A stretch of DNA of 64,000 nt, from contig CM042143.1 in the NCBI GenBank assembly GCA_023376005.1, positions 86,279,159-86,343,158 of the forward strand. Reading direction: 5' to 3'. The translations under genes were made by a program, and so were the position numbers. This document shows positions 21,831 through 32,746 of the stretch, in pieces (within the stretch, counting starts at the first letter, position 1; each line of letters begins with the position of its first letter). The notes beneath the pieces are model-generated. The model saw nothing but the letters and a program-made list of their open reading frames with translations, was not told the DNA's origin and made no database searches. Source of the stretch: Doryteuthis pealeii. Taxonomy: Eukaryota > Mollusca > Cephalopoda > Myopsida > Loliginidae.

Positions 21831-22230
21831 ACTTGAATTATTGATGGGTTTTTCCATCTCTTTATATTACAGCCTGGTAATATACAGTCCCACTATATCT
21901 GATAAGTGTCAGGCTCAAATGTTGTGGGGAAAAATACGATGTCTTTGTTTACAGCCTAAGAGAGAAATTCGAAGTTCTGTCGCTTCAATCCAGCCTCGGC
22001 AGTTCACTCGATTTCTCGCCTCGTTAGTCCACTCGAAAAGCCAGTTCCGACCGTGAATTTCCTTACCAATTCACTATATTAATCCTATGACAATTCTATA
22101 AGACTGCTCCTCCAACTGGCATACAAGTAGTAGTAAACTGTCAAAGGTTCTTCAAGCTGAAAAAAAGTAATCCTCCTCAAGAGAAACTACCTCGGCTTTT
22201 ATCTCTCTTCACTGGCCAAATGATTACAAA

Positions 22231-22410
22231 CAGCAGGGATGATAGGATGCTTACTAATAGATATTAGTCATAACCTAAATGCTGTGAGTTCAATCTCTGT
22301 ACTGGACAGTACTGTTCATTCCGCTTATCTCTTATAAGTGCTTGAAGAGAAGGTGGGCATCTTGCACACAAGACACATGCGCGCCCACTTAGCCTCACAA
22401 GGTTATTCAT
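22231..22410 (+). repeat. possible SINE family D copy 1
   Basis: GCAGGGATGATAGGATGC, CATAACCTAAATGCTGTGAG and GTTCAATCTCTGTAC (box-B-like) are shared with 28,523-28,625. A box A is not clear in either copy, so the tRNA origin is tentative. Confidence 0.4.
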
Positions 22411-22702
22411 TTCAACCCTCACTACATAGTCAAACAACTTTTCATAAATTTTATAAAGTGTACACAAATATTTTTATCAGAATTTTCATCAATCTTTTCT
22501 TGTCGATTTCGTGCCGTAACTCTTTGTTCCTACCTGTCAAAATATTTTTGGAATCTTCACCTGTGATTAAAACAATGTAGACACTTTATAATATCAGTTC
22601 TGCTTTTCTAATAGAATTGCAAACATAGGAAACCACTTAGGGAAAATGACAAGGATGGTGAACAGGTGATGACTGTTTGAAATAATGATGTCACAAACGG
22701 AT

Positions 22703-23238
22703 GCTATTCGAAAAATTGCGCCCCGGCCTCTTGCCTTAAAAACGCTAGGCGGTGATAGCTGAAAAAACAACCCGCTCTATGAATGAAGTCACTAGCTGAA
22801 GCGGTGCCTATTGTACAATTGCGATACCATGAAATAAGATTTTTTTTCATTAAAAATGACCTGACACTTTTTTATTAAAATATAAAAGAATATCTAAATG
22901 TTCATGTTTTTATCGGATTGAAGGCGTTTTTATCGACAAATTGTTTTTTTTTTTGTTGTTTTTATTTGAAGGTGTTAAAAGTAAACCATATTTTTATCAA
23001 CAAGTAAATGTAAATATTTAACCCCCCCCCCTAAAATATTTAAAGAGGGGGTTAAAAATATTTACATTTACTTGTCGAAAAAAAATGGAGGGGTAAATAT
23101 ATCGCATTAACTTTTCGGGAAAAACGCCTTAACGCTAGCTTTTTTCAGCAGGCACTTCATTCATAGAGCGGTTTTTTTCAGCTATTTACCGCCTAGTGTT
23201 TTTTAAGGCAAGAGCCCGGACGCAATTCTGCGAATAGC
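22703..23238. mobile_element. foldback element F, copy 1
   Basis: Terminal arms of about 90-100 bp (22,703-22,795 and 23,142-23,238) are inverted copies: CTATTCG..AATTGCG...GCCTCTTGCCTTAAAAA...TAGGCGGTGA-TAGCTGAAAAAA. A second inner pair (AAGTAAATGTAAATATTTAA and its complement) surrounds C- and G-runs near 23,025-23,050. Non-coding. Copy 2 is at 63,241-63,748. Confidence 0.7.
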
Positions 23239-23349
23239 ACGCACAAAGGTACTCTAAAAGTGTTAATCTATGAAAAATCACCAATATATATCAATATCGG
23301 CATCAAAGTCTCGAAAGACCATAGATTTTTTGTGCCTGAAGTCACGTTC

Positions 23350-23835
23350 TAGCACAGCCCTTCTGTCACTGTAAGCCAATGTTTAAAAAACAGTTTGACA
23401 ACATTGTTGCACATGAAAGCCGTCATGAAGATGTTGATAGTGTGCCGGTGCTCTGATGCTGTTGCTTTCTTTTGGAATCTTTGCTTCATGATGTTGTGCC
23501 AAGGTAACTTCAGGCATGAATAGCCTGCTACCGAGAGCCTGTCGCCTCTGAAGTGTCCTGTGCCAATTTTCCCAGCTGACAGCGTTGATGTTAAAGGACT
23601 TGAGATCATACTTGTAGACCTCCTTAAATCGCTGATCGGGCGACCAATCTGTCTCTTGCCAATGAATGTTCTGTATAGAGGATATCATTTGGGATTCGCC
23701 AATCATCCATACGGCGGACATGGCCCAACCAGTGGAGATGAAGCTGTCTCGGTAGAGAGATCAAGCGATGGAGCTGTGCTCTCTCTTGAACGGTTGTATT
23801 AGTGATCCTGTCCCACCAGGTGATACCCAATATAC
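23350..23835 (-). pseudogene. decayed LINE reverse transcriptase C-terminus
   Basis: The minus translation (two frames joined by a frameshift near 23,650) gives LGITWWDRITNTTVQERAQL, then LHWLGHVRRMDDWRIPNDIL, then RFKEVYKYDLKSFNIN and SWENWHRTLQRRQA. This is the standard 'GHVxRMxxxRxPxxLxYGE...RFKDxLKxxLKxxxIxxxxWE' tail of non-LTR elements. A broken zinc-finger-like end (MCNNVVKLFFKHWL) follows. No RT catalytic domain is present, so the copy is 5'-truncated and dead. Confidence 0.8.
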
Positions 23836-23856
23836 GTCTTATATATACGTGTGTAA

Positions 23857-24000
23857 AAACATGATATCCTTTGAGATGTACATGCTGTTTCAGAAAAAAA
23901 TATAATTTCGTAATCTAATAACTCTACCAATTCTCGTTTATATATTTCTATAGGAATTTTCAACAATTTTTCTAATTAAATAAAAAATATTTTGCCGATA
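23857..24000. repeat. foldback element M5, partial copy
   Basis: AAAAACATGATATC, ATAATTTCGTAATCTAATAA and CTACCAATTCTCGTTTA match the left half of M5 at 25,307. The right half is missing or diverged. Confidence 0.5.
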
Positions 24001-24314
24001 AAATTTACTTTTATACGAGATTGATTTCTTTCCCTCGGGTGTCGATTTCCTACCGTAACTCTTTGTTCCTACCAATCATTTAGATGTCATTTACTTTTAA
24101 AATCAGTTGACCCGTTCACATACCGAGGTAATGATATTTGATTCCCACTGGATATCCCATATTTGCGACTTTGTGTCATATCCTACCCGTGCCGAACGAG
24201 TCGGTTTAATACTTAGCTAGGTATTATCTATTGAAAGTAATGTCGATATACACATAGGAAAGGCATGCTGTCAGTCCGGCTCTATGATGATGATGATTAT
24301 TATTTATCTATCTA

Positions 24315-24709
24315 TCTATACATATATAAAGGGCAGTTGTGTGTATATGTATGTCCGGAGGAAACTTCGAAAATAAAACAATTAACGACAAAGTAAATAT
24401 ATATACACATTAAATATCACCAGGGCTTGGTTTTTGAGCAAAAATAATAGATTTGATTTATATTCGTGAAGATAATTAAAAAAAAAAAAATTCAAATGAT
24501 AACAGCATGGATTTTCTTCTTTCATTTAATATTTTAGATAGTAGACATTAAGATTTACTTTTTCTGGATCAATGCAAGGTGTATATTTTTACATAAGGAT
24601 TAAAATGGGGCATCCCACGAGGATTCAGCTCACGATTCAGTAATAATAGATCTGCAGGACTAACTTAAAAATCCCCCTCTACCCAGGCGACGCCGGTAGC
24701 CACTACTAG
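24315..24709 (+). mobile_element. Helitron-like element H4, copy b (complete)
   Basis: A|TCTATACATATATAAAGGGC starts the element and it ends CCACTACTAG|T. The 3' hairpin CTACCCAGGCGACGCCGGTAG lies about 10 bases before CTAG. The element is 395 bp, close to H4c (399 bp). Internal landmarks are AACAATTAACGACAAAGTAA and GGGGCATCCCACGAGGATTC. Non-autonomous. Confidence 0.85.
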
Positions 24710-24818
24710 TTAGTAATAAAGAGATTATAGGGACGGATGATAATAAATATCATCTGAAATATCGCAGTTGGTCTGGGAGCATTAACACGTGGTGCAAAAC
24801 AAAAAAGTTACTTAAAAG

Positions 24819-24822
<4 letters not shown>

Positions 24823-24897
<75 letters not shown>
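24823..24897. repeat. (CT)n microsatellite
   Basis: An uninterrupted CT run of about 75 bp. No H1 sequence flanks it, unlike the CT arrays at 1,383 and 27,680. Confidence 0.95.
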
Positions 24898-24901
<4 letters not shown>

Positions 24902-25241
24902 CATCCTTTTTATTCGTCAAAATGCACCAACAAAACAAAAAATAAGGACCGCTTAGGGACCGTTGGCGAGAGATTGTCATAGATACCCGTGCTACTAGCG
25001 CAACATGATGATGATGATGATTTATGCTGATTGCTTTTCTGTAGTTGAAAATCTCTTAGGAAAGGATAACAAATATCTGGTCTACAAATCTGTTAATCTC
25101 AGATTCGATCTCTTAATCTATAAATCAATCTCTGCTTTCCAAAGTCAATTTTAAAAATTGATGAAAATCTACAATGGAAAATATTGTTAGTATTCATTCT
25201 TTCACTAATCGCGTGTGCGCCTTTACCTACCCCTATTTCTT

Positions 25242-25276
25242 GAGTATGTATATATATGTATGTATATGTGTGTATA

Positions 25277-25308
<32 letters not shown>

Positions 25309-25310
25309 GA
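25242..25310. repeat. (TA)n/(GTATAT)n microsatellite
   Basis: Mixed TATATG and TA repeats immediately left of foldback M5. Confidence 0.85.
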
Positions 25311-25558
25311 TGTGGTGTTTTTAAAAAATGATATCATTTCGTAATCAAATAACTTGACCAATTCTCGTTCAAACGAGATTAAATTCTTTTTTTTTTTTTT
25401 TATTCTTATCCAGAATGCCATTCACTGGAAAAGAAAAGACGTTTAAATATTGAACATAAATTTAGTTTTTTTTCTATCATTGCTGTTAAAATTTGACATC
25501 AATTGAACAAGAACTGATTGATTACGAAATGATATCAATTTTTTTTTTTAAAACACAC
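25307..25558. mobile_element. foldback element M5 (best copy)
   Basis: Left end GTGTTTTTAAAAAATGATAT followed by CATTTCGTAATC, and right end GATTACGAAATGATATCAAT followed by TTTTTTTTTTAAAACAC, are inverted over about 35 bp. The interior has a poly-T run and GTTTAAATATTGAACATAAA. There is no ORF. Other copies are at 14,455 and 23,857. Confidence 0.65.
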
Positions 25559-25565
25559 ATGTTTA

Positions 25566-25813
25566 TATATTATACTAAAGCTGAGCGAATGAATGTTTCT
25601 CTTAAAAGCTTTTTACTGTTTAATTTAATGGCACGAAAATTATACTAAATTATTCCTTAGTTTTAGGATTGAGTTATGTTTGAAAAAAAATCATTTTAAT
25701 TGATTCTAATTAGTCGTAATTTGCAATTAAGTCAAAAACTGACCTGTCTCTTACACAAATTCTGCCAATCACTTTCCTCACCCCACTCTATGTATATCTT
25801 GGTTAACTCCTCG

Positions 25814-25870
<57 letters not shown>

Positions 25871-26141
25871 TAGTTTCTCAGTAAGAGAAAGAGAGAGAGA
25901 TTGGAGAGTTTGAAACGGATTTGTATGTTAAGTTTCATAAGCAGACAACCCGGCCAACATTTTAGCTCTTAATAAATTTAAATTAGGTCAAACCTTTCCT
26001 TTCTTAGAAAATGATTTTAATGTGTTTTTTATTCTTGAACCGTATCTTAAAATTTAACTCTCTTTCCAAACTCACTTTTCCCTAATCACAATTATCTACC
26101 CAGAGCTCAATGGGTCACCTAACGGGTCACGTTCTGTCTAG
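25566..26141 (+). mobile_element. Helitron-like element H5, copy a
   Basis: The left end retains TATACTAAAGCTGAG but not TC. The right end reads CAGAGCTCAATGGGTCACCT followed by AACGGGTCACGTTCTGTCTAG, so it ends CTAG, but the next base is G rather than T. A (TA)n array at 25,816-25,871 sits inside. The homologues H5b and H5c supply the family boundaries. Confidence 0.65.
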
Positions 26142-26157
26142 GTGTGTATGTATATTA

Positions 26158-26263
26158 TATAACGTGCAGTAAATAGAAGTATTCTAAAAAGATGAATCAA
26201 GAATAAATTCCTCTTTTTGAAATACTTTATTTCTATTCACCGCACACACACACACACACACAC

Positions 26264-26312
<49 letters not shown>
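26158..26312. repeat. small hairpin plus (CA)n(TA)n
   Basis: GTGCAGTAAATAGAAGTATT at 26,164 pairs with AATACTTTATTTCTATTCAC near 26,220-26,240, giving a hairpin of about 25 bp per arm. It is followed by (CA)n and a long (TA)n run to 26,312. Possibly a very short MITE. Confidence 0.5.
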
Positions 26313-26313
<1 letters not shown>

Positions 26314-27130
26314 GTGTGTGTTTTGTTCCTGTCTGTTTATTCACGAACGAACTCTTAGGGTTTTGGAGATACAACCCGCCTCCCATAACTATACATATTC
26401 TGAAACTACATAACCCAGGTTACTTCGAGAAGTATATTGCATTTTAATCAAAGGGGTTCTTGGCTGTCCAAAAACCCTCCGCTAAATCTTTTCCCTTCGA
26501 TTTATATGGAATTTAAACCGCCGGTGAAAGACAATATATGATGCCTATTCACAAATTTCAACAATATCAAGACACACTATTAGGGGTTCAAGCCCATAAC
26601 TTGAGTATTGGAACCTCAATTGTTTGGGGGGGTTGGGGGATTTTTTTGTTTGTTTGTTTTATTAATTTAATGTAAATCAACAAAAATATGTACCTTTCTT
26701 TTGTAGTAAACTTTGGCTAAATTAGACATTTTATCTATGGGAAAACATCACAAGAATTATGGCAACAAAAATTATTAGTTAGCTAGCTTAAAAGCCGCCA
26801 TACGGAGACAAGCTAGCTTTAGATAAAATAAATACATGATGATTAAAAAAATGTTAATACTTCTATGGGAATACTTTTATGCTATAATGACTTCAAATAA
26901 TTCCTCCCTCTTCACTTTCCTGTCGACACATTCTAAGAATCTACTCCGGGTGCTCTCCGTATTATCAGTTGTGTATTTATAATAAAGATGTTCCTATGGA
27001 AGTGTTAACATTTTTGTGAAACACCTGTGGAAATTTCCAAGAATGTGTTGACGGGAATGAACAGGTGGAAAATTTTTTAAATCATGATATAAAGTTGTTC
27101 CTGTAGAAGTGACGACATTTCTTAATTGCC
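26313..27130. other. no gene recognised
   Basis: Unique-looking AT-rich sequence without repeats I can match in the window. It ends at (CA)n(TA)n near 27,130-27,196. Confidence 0.4.
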
Positions 27131-27144
27131 CTACATACACACAC

Positions 27145-27199
<55 letters not shown>

Positions 27200-27399
27200 T
27201 TGAGAATAGAGGAAAGTGTGAATAAAACAGCATGAAATTTAGTGGATATTTCGCCTCATATTCAATGAAACTTCGCCAGTTTTATTGAACATAGGTACTC
27301 GTACATTTGCTTTTATAGTGAAAAGGTGAATGGCGAGGCACTGATGAGTGGGTTGGTCTGTAGGGAGTTTTTCTTTTTCTGTGGGGTCAGTCGGTTGAC

Positions 27400-27449
<50 letters not shown>

Positions 27450-27560
27450 TTAACTGCATATAGAGATTGGCGTGTGGGATATAGTACCGATGATTGATAC
27501 TAAACTTTATACGTTTGTCATCGTCTTTGCGTAGAGTAAAATATTGAGTAATAATGATAA

Positions 27561-27679
27561 CTAGCAGGACCTGCAGATATACGATAGTAGGATAATTCAA
27601 TTATTATAACCTTTGAGGCGTTTACTGAAGAGTTAGTGCCAAATACTTCAATATGTAAAAAGTGGAATAATCTTGATTT

Positions 27680-27777
<98 letters not shown>

Positions 27778-27854
27778 TTTTTTCATCTTTTCATTATGTT
27801 CAAATAAAACATATTAGCTTTATCACTCCCTCTTTCTTTCTTTTCCATACTTAG
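27561..27854 (-). mobile_element. Helitron-like element H1, copy c (5'-truncated)
   Basis: A|CTAGCAGGACCTGCAGATAT at the left is the H1 3' end. The internal simple-repeat site is a 95-bp (CT)n run (about 27,680-27,774). The sequence continues to the ...CTTTCTTTTCCATACTTAG region and then stops, so the H1 5' half is missing. No coding sequence. Confidence 0.75.
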
Positions 27855-27884
27855 TTTATTTATTTATTTCTCTAGCCAATCAAC

Positions 27885-28020
27885 CTAGATACTTGTACCT
27901 GCGGTGGCTGAGGGTCTTAGTGTTCTGGATATGACATTAAACTCCATCTAGTGGTGAGGTTCCAATTCTGGGGGTCTGGGAAGTATAGAGTTAACCCTTC
28001 ATTACCATCTACTTAGTTAA
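27885..28020 (-). repeat. repeat E fragment
   Basis: GTACCTGCGGTGGCTGAGGG, GATATGACATTAAACTCCAT and GGTTCCAATTCTGGGG match the minus-strand E body near 18,310-18,400. It directly precedes SINE B copy 3. Confidence 0.55.
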
Positions 28021-28022
28021 GA

Positions 28023-28310
28023 GCAGCACGTGATGTAATGGTTGTTATCGAAGGTAATGGACACGGTGACACGACTTCAAATCCAGGACGAGGCTGGTTG
28101 CATTTCATATGGCAATAATACCCTTGGGAAAGGTATGAATCCAAGTACTCTCCCTCCATCTATGGGTAAATAGTAGAGCGGACTAGGTTCTTCAACCTTA
28201 TAACTGGTCTAGGAGAAGGAAAACTCTGAATTCAAACGTGGTAAACTCTGCCTAAAGAATTGACGTTGTGCCACATCCTGCACGTGTCGAAGAGGAGTTA
28301 ATAAATGCAT
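28023..28310 (+). repeat. SINE family B copy 3
   Basis: Head with box A (GTGATGTAATGGTTGTTATC) and box B (ACTTCAAATCCAGGACG). Body GGGAAAGGTATGAATCCAAG, GGGTAAATAGTAGAG and TCTAGGAGAAGGAAAACTCT, tail GTGCCACATCCTGCACG. Near full length. Confidence 0.8.
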
Positions 28311-28522
28311 ACAACAACATAATATTTGTTTGTATAGGTTTATCTCGTCTTCTTTTTCCAGTTATTCAGAGTTAGTGTATCAATGTATTTACTATTGCTA
28401 ATATTGGACCTTGGTGAATTGAGAATAGATATCCTTCTTGATCCGAGTAATTTTTTTCACAACTGAGAACACTAATTCACCCAAAGATAGATTGACTGGG
28501 CTTTTATACCTCCTCAGCAGCC

Positions 28523-28625
28523 GAACCACTCCAACAGGGATGACAGGAGGCTCATAACCTGGAGGTTTTGAGTTCAATCTTTGTAACCTCGAGAGGCAAT
28601 TCACTTTACCTCCTGCTATATTTCA
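28523..28625 (+). repeat. possible SINE family D copy 2
   Basis: AACAGGGATGACAGGAGG, CTCATAACCTGGAGG and TTGAGTTCAATCTTTG align with 22,231-22,330 in the same orientation. Confidence 0.4.
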
Positions 28626-29849
28626 CTGTGCTAAAACGTTACCAGTGCCGAATTATGAAAAATAGGGTTTTCTTCCCCTAACACTGAACCCGGAAGAAAG
28701 TAAAACCCGGAAGTAAAAAAACTAGCAGGGGCCTGAGACTTTAGAAATTTTGACAAAACAGAACAAGCCGTCTAACTGGATGATTGGAACACAGACTTTG
28801 CTCTTTTTGCAAGCCTATAACAACAGCTCCCTTTGCTCGGCTGAAACGACATAGCAGCATTACAGACAGAACGAATGGCTAGCACGATAAATTATAACAA
28901 CGCTGCTACGATACCCTTTACCCAAACAGATAAGTGTTTTATGTAAACTGTAACTTACCTTATATGACTTACGACTGCTAAAAGAATATGTTTTTAGCAA
29001 CTTACGTTCGATAAAACCTCTTTTGAAATATCAACCTTGTCTTTTCCTTTCTATTCGGTTCATTTGGGATACCATTAATTTTCTATAGAATCCAATAATT
29101 ACATCACAACCTCATGATACTAATATTAATATCAGACACCTTGTGCCTGACTTAGTAAATGTAGTTACAGAAGTATTGTTAACAAAAATACAGATCTCAC
29201 AAGCCTTGAAATATTGTATGAATGTTATGTATCATTTAAGTTTTTACGTTTATCATCTAGTTTCTTATTTTTCGCTCTCTTTCAATCATAATTTCTTTAT
29301 CGTTTTTTTTCTTCTTCTTCTTTCAAATCTATTTCTGTTCTCCTTCTTAATACACATCTGTTTTTTGATTAATAATTTCTTCATTTTTCTTCTTCTTCTT
29401 TCTCTTCTCTCGTTGGTCGAGAGATTTGATCTTTTGATCATTATCGATTTCTTCATTTTCCTTAGTTTCGTCTCTTGGGAAATTAAGCACAAAACAGAAT
29501 TTCTAATGGCATTGGCCACAGTACAACAACAACAACAAAAAAACAACAGCAACAAATTCATTGTTCTAACCTTGTGCGTTTAGAATGTTCTATGCACCCG
29601 GCTGCCCTCCTCGAACACGTTGAAGGTGTTCAAGCATGAATAGTTCCAATTGTAAGAGCGCCGTTCAAGGCCTGTATTAATATTGTATGACTTTAATGCT
29701 TTTTCCTTGGCAGAGATTGTCAGAGATTGTACTTCTAAAATATTCTTTTATAAATGTAGAATTATTGGTGCAGTTAACAAGAAAATGCTTTAAATGGTCA
29801 CTGGGTCATCATTATTGTTTAGAATTTTAAAACTGGTTTTGATTTAGTA
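28626..29849. other. no gene recognised
   Basis: A longer open frame at 29,143-29,583 is built from pyrimidine-rich (TTC/TCT) sequence and gives a Phe/Leu/Ser-rich peptide with no recognisable domain. I do not call it a gene. Confidence 0.4.
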
Positions 29850-30185
29850 TCATTTGGATTATTCGGACTATTGTCCTCATCAAGGACCGGCTTAGCTCAG
29901 TCGGTAGAGCGTTCGGCTAGAGACCACAAGGTTCCTAGTTCGATACCGGTCCTCGCCAACTCAGCGTATGAGTAGCACAGGGATCTGTGCGGTAATGTAA
30001 GGAGCTGATGGTAGGTGTGGCGCTCCACCTCAGATGCTAAAACAATCTCCTTGGTCTAGCGCTATTGAAAAGGGGATAGAATCCCTCGCTGGCTGATACC
30101 GACTTTAGGCCGTCCCGTCGACTTTACTACTCATTGTTATCTGTACAATGAAGATGAGAACAATAGTCCGAATAATCCAAAATAA
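29850..30185. mobile_element. K-type hairpin split by a SINE
   Basis: GATTATTCGGACTATTGTCC followed by TCATC (left, about 29,858-29,883) and GATGAGAACAATAGTCCGAA followed by TAATC (right, about 30,153-30,178) are perfect or near-perfect inverted arms. They resemble the terminal arms of K at 36,200 and 38,197. SINE A copy 5 occupies the loop. The SINE must be younger than the hairpin. Confidence 0.6.
29885..30128 (+). repeat. SINE family A copy 5
   Basis: The best-preserved A copy: GGACCGGCTTAGCTCAGTCG with box A, and AGTTCGATACCGGTCC with box B as in a tRNA. The full body ends TTTAGGCCGTCCCGTCGACT. The head is closest to a true tRNA, but it lacks a foldable acceptor/anticodon structure of a functional tRNA and is followed by the SINE body. 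Confidence 0.9.
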
Positions 30186-30264
30186 TACTAATACATCTAA
30201 AAAAAACTTCCGAGAAATAGGTTTTGATTTTGTTCTTCTTTCTATGCAAGGTCAATAAAAACTA

Positions 30265-30743
30265 CTAGTGGGACCTGTAGATATACCACAGTATGATAAT
30301 TTGATTATTACAATGTTTGATATGTTTACTTAAGAGCTATTGCTAAAGAGTTCAATATGTAAAAAGTATAATAATCTCGATTTAACTCTCTCTTTCCTTC
30401 TTTTGATCTTTTTATGTTCGAGTGAAACAAATTAGCATTATCGCTTCTGTGCGCTCACACCCTCTCTCTATCTTCCCCTATTCTTTCTTTCTTCCTTCCT
30501 TATAATTTTCTGTGAAACATGTCCTTTTTCTTCCCTTCCTTTCTTTCTTTATAATAAAAACGGAATTTAGCTGAGGTGACGACATTCATAAAAATAATTC
30601 GGTGGATAAGCAACACCAGATAATCAGGATTTATATTTTTGCATTTCATTCTTGGACGATTTGGACGGTCTCGTTTTTAACCAGGTTGTGCTGCAAGATG
30701 ACAACGGTTGTACATTTTAGGAACACCAGTATTAATATATAGA
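30265..30743 (-). mobile_element. Helitron-like element H1, copy d (complete)
   Basis: A|CTAGTGGGACCTGTAGATAT ... ACACCAGTATTAATATATAGA|T. On the minus strand it starts TCTATATATTAATACT and ends ...CTAG with a hairpin CTGTGGTATATCTACAG 10 bases upstream. Length is 479 bp. The internal CT site is short here (CTCTCTCTTTCC). Non-coding. Confidence 0.85.
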
Positions 30744-30774
30744 TTGTACATAGATCTATATATAATCATCATCA

Positions 30775-30835
30775 AGGCGTTTGTTTGTTGATTTTAACGG
30801 CATATCAACCTGTCTGGGTTATGTCATGCCTAATG
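30775..30835 (+). repeat. repeat E head fragment
   Basis: GTTTGTTGATTTTAACGGCA followed by TATCAACCTGTCTGGGTTAT...ATGCC is the first 60 bp of E only. Confidence 0.55.
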
Positions 30836-31139
30836 GTTAGGAAGTGATACATATCGTGTATTTATTTTATACTTTTTAGTAATTGGTTTTAAAAATATGT
30901 TAACATTATTGGGAATTATGTTGTATGGTATTGATTAGTTTCATGTCTATATTCTATGGTATACTTTTATTTCCCTCAAAAAAGCAAGGTGTCTTGACAG
31001 CACAGATTCTCCCGACTCTCTCTCTCTCTCTCACCATACGCCCCTATCGGCCATCGCTTTTGGTAAATCCTCTAGACCAGCGGTTTTCAAGCATATATAT
31101 ATATATATATATAACTAACCCTAGTTACGCACAGAACTG

Positions 31140-31470
31140 AATGTAGTTATTTACTAGTCGTCCTACATTGGTGTGTCCACAGAAGATCGTCACTGATGAA
31201 TTCTTTCTTACTTCTCCAACAGTGTCTAGTGTGTCTTGTTCGTTTTACGTGAATGGCTTATGTGATAGGAGGTAAGTGGCCATACAGCTGCTTTTGTGGG
31301 ATGCTGCTTCCAGGATTTGTTCAAGACAGCACGCAGTATCCTTGTGTAGTTCCCATCTAGCTTTTCTCCAAGCATTTCAACCATATAATAGCACAGATTT
31401 CAATTTGATCAATAATCTGTCTATAGCAATCCATGCCTTTCCTATGTGTTTATTAACATCGCTTTCTGTA
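31140..31470 (-). pseudogene. RTE-like LINE reverse transcriptase C-terminal fragment
   Basis: The minus translation shows HIGKAWIAIDRLLIKLKS, LLYG.NAW, then EKLDGNYTRILRAVLNKSWK followed by QHPTK, and shifted remains of the 'GHLPPI...RRTRHAGHCWRSKDELISD' segment. This is a widespread family tail ('EKKLDGNYTRMLRA.LNKSWRQHPTKQQLYG'). Stops and frameshifts make it non-functional. The catalytic domain is absent. Related pieces are at 35,885 and 41,905. Confidence 0.8.
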
Positions 31471-31729
31471 GGTTACTAATTGAACTAAAAAGAAATTATT
31501 CAATTCTCAAAGAGTTTTTTTTTAATGAGTTGCTTTATTAAAAACACCTCTATAATGTGCCGTTTTTCTGGATTACAGTTAAAAGCATAATGAAAATGTT
31601 AATAACATAAACCAACACAGGGTATGGATTTAACCAACTTCTCTTGTCTCCTAGATCAGTTGCCGTGCCGAAGCTAAAGAGCCCTGTGTAACGTTGCTGG
31701 GACTAGTTTAAGAAGATATCAGTTCATTT

Positions 31730-32005
31730 CTATTCCTATCTACTTCTCCTTGTTTGACTTATCTGCTGAGCTAGGCCTGTTCTTGGGCTGACATTCTCTC
31801 TGTTCTTCGGGTGTGGAACCATTTGCTTCTTGGGAGGTCTTGTCTTATGTCGTTGCTTAATTTTCAATTAACGAACACAAGACTTTTTGTTGTTTGGGGG
31901 GGGGTCAGAACTCTTTATTTTTCCATTCCCAAGTTACACATCGAGAAATGGCCTCGGAGGACAGACAACATCTTGCGTCAGTTATTCACACGTGTCACTT
32001 CCACA
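31730..32005 (+). repeat. repeat G copy 2
   Basis: TGTTCTTGGGCTGACATTCT, TGTTCTTCGGGTGTGGAA, TCTTGGGAGGTCTTGTCT, AACACAAGACTTTTTGTTGT and GACAACATCTTGCGTCAGTT correspond to copies at 21,430 and 59,300. Confidence 0.5.
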
Positions 32006-32081
32006 TTTCCTTATTCTTTTTTTCTTTCTTTTTTTTTTTTCATTCATTTTCACTTAGGGTGGGTTGATGTGTTATGCAAGT

Positions 32082-32267
32082 CTGACTGCCTATTAACCCA
32101 TAGACGAATGAAAATAGATGGATTCATGCCTTTCCTAAGGGCATTAGTGTGGCAGTGAAACACAATCAGCCTTTTCCAAGATTTGAACTTGGGTCGACGA
32201 TTCCATTTCCTTACGACGATCACATAAACCATTCAGACGTAAGACGAAGAAGACACGTGCTTCCTCT
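32082..32267 (-). repeat. SINE family B copy 4 (partial)
   Basis: TGACTGCCTATTAACCCATA...CATGCCTTTCCTAAGGGCAT, CCAAGATTTGAACTTGGGTC (box B complement) and CATTTCCTTACGACGATCAC (box A region). The 3' third is missing. Confidence 0.65.
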
Positions 32268-32322
32268 AATCAGTATTGGTGATAGCTCCAATTGGCACGA
32301 ACTGTATCTCCTAATTCGAATG

Positions 32323-32323
32323 A

Positions 32324-32354
<31 letters not shown>

Positions 32355-32595
32355 CATACACTAACCCCTCAAGTTCAATAGATTTGAATTCTGAGTTTTC
32401 TTTCTCCTAGACCGGTTGCATAACCAAGGTTAAATAGCCCAGTCTACTATTTATCCATAGCTAGATGGAGAGTATGATTCATACCTTTCCCAATGGTATT
32501 AGCGTTAACTGAAATACAGTTACCACATCCAGGATTTGAACTCGGGGCGACGAGTCCATTTCTCATGACTTTAACCATTACACCACGCGCTTCCT
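32323..32595 (-). repeat. SINE family B copy 5 with (TA)n tail
   Basis: The SINE occupies about 32,359-32,595: CTAACCCCTCAAGTTCAATA at the 3' end, GGATTTGAACTCGGGGCGAC as box B complement, and ACTTTAACCATTACACCACG as box A complement. The (TA)n/(CATA)n run at 32,323-32,358 abuts the 3' end and is best read as its tail. Confidence 0.8.
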
Positions 32596-32746
32596 AATTC
32601 GAATATAAGTTCAATTATCTTCTAGTCAGTTGTTTGGGCAAGACAATCCTGGAATGCTTCAAGGTCTTCACTCATGAGAAACTTGTTTGTTGCATGAAGT
32701 ATCAAATAGAGTACATCGTTACGTTAAAATATTTGACCTACTCTTA

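Noticed and set aside
24823..24897. CT array as another H1-seeded microsatellite
   Set aside because: No H1 sequence flanks it on either side.
29143..29583. 146-codon ORF as a membrane protein
   Set aside because: Hydrophobicity comes from TTC/TCT-rich DNA. No family resemblance, and it ends in a CAA/AAC simple repeat.
29885..29960. tRNA gene suggested by clean box A and box B in SINE A copy 5
   Set aside because: The same head is followed by an identical non-tRNA body in at least seven copies, so it is a SINE promoter region. I could not fold a proper acceptor and anticodon arm.
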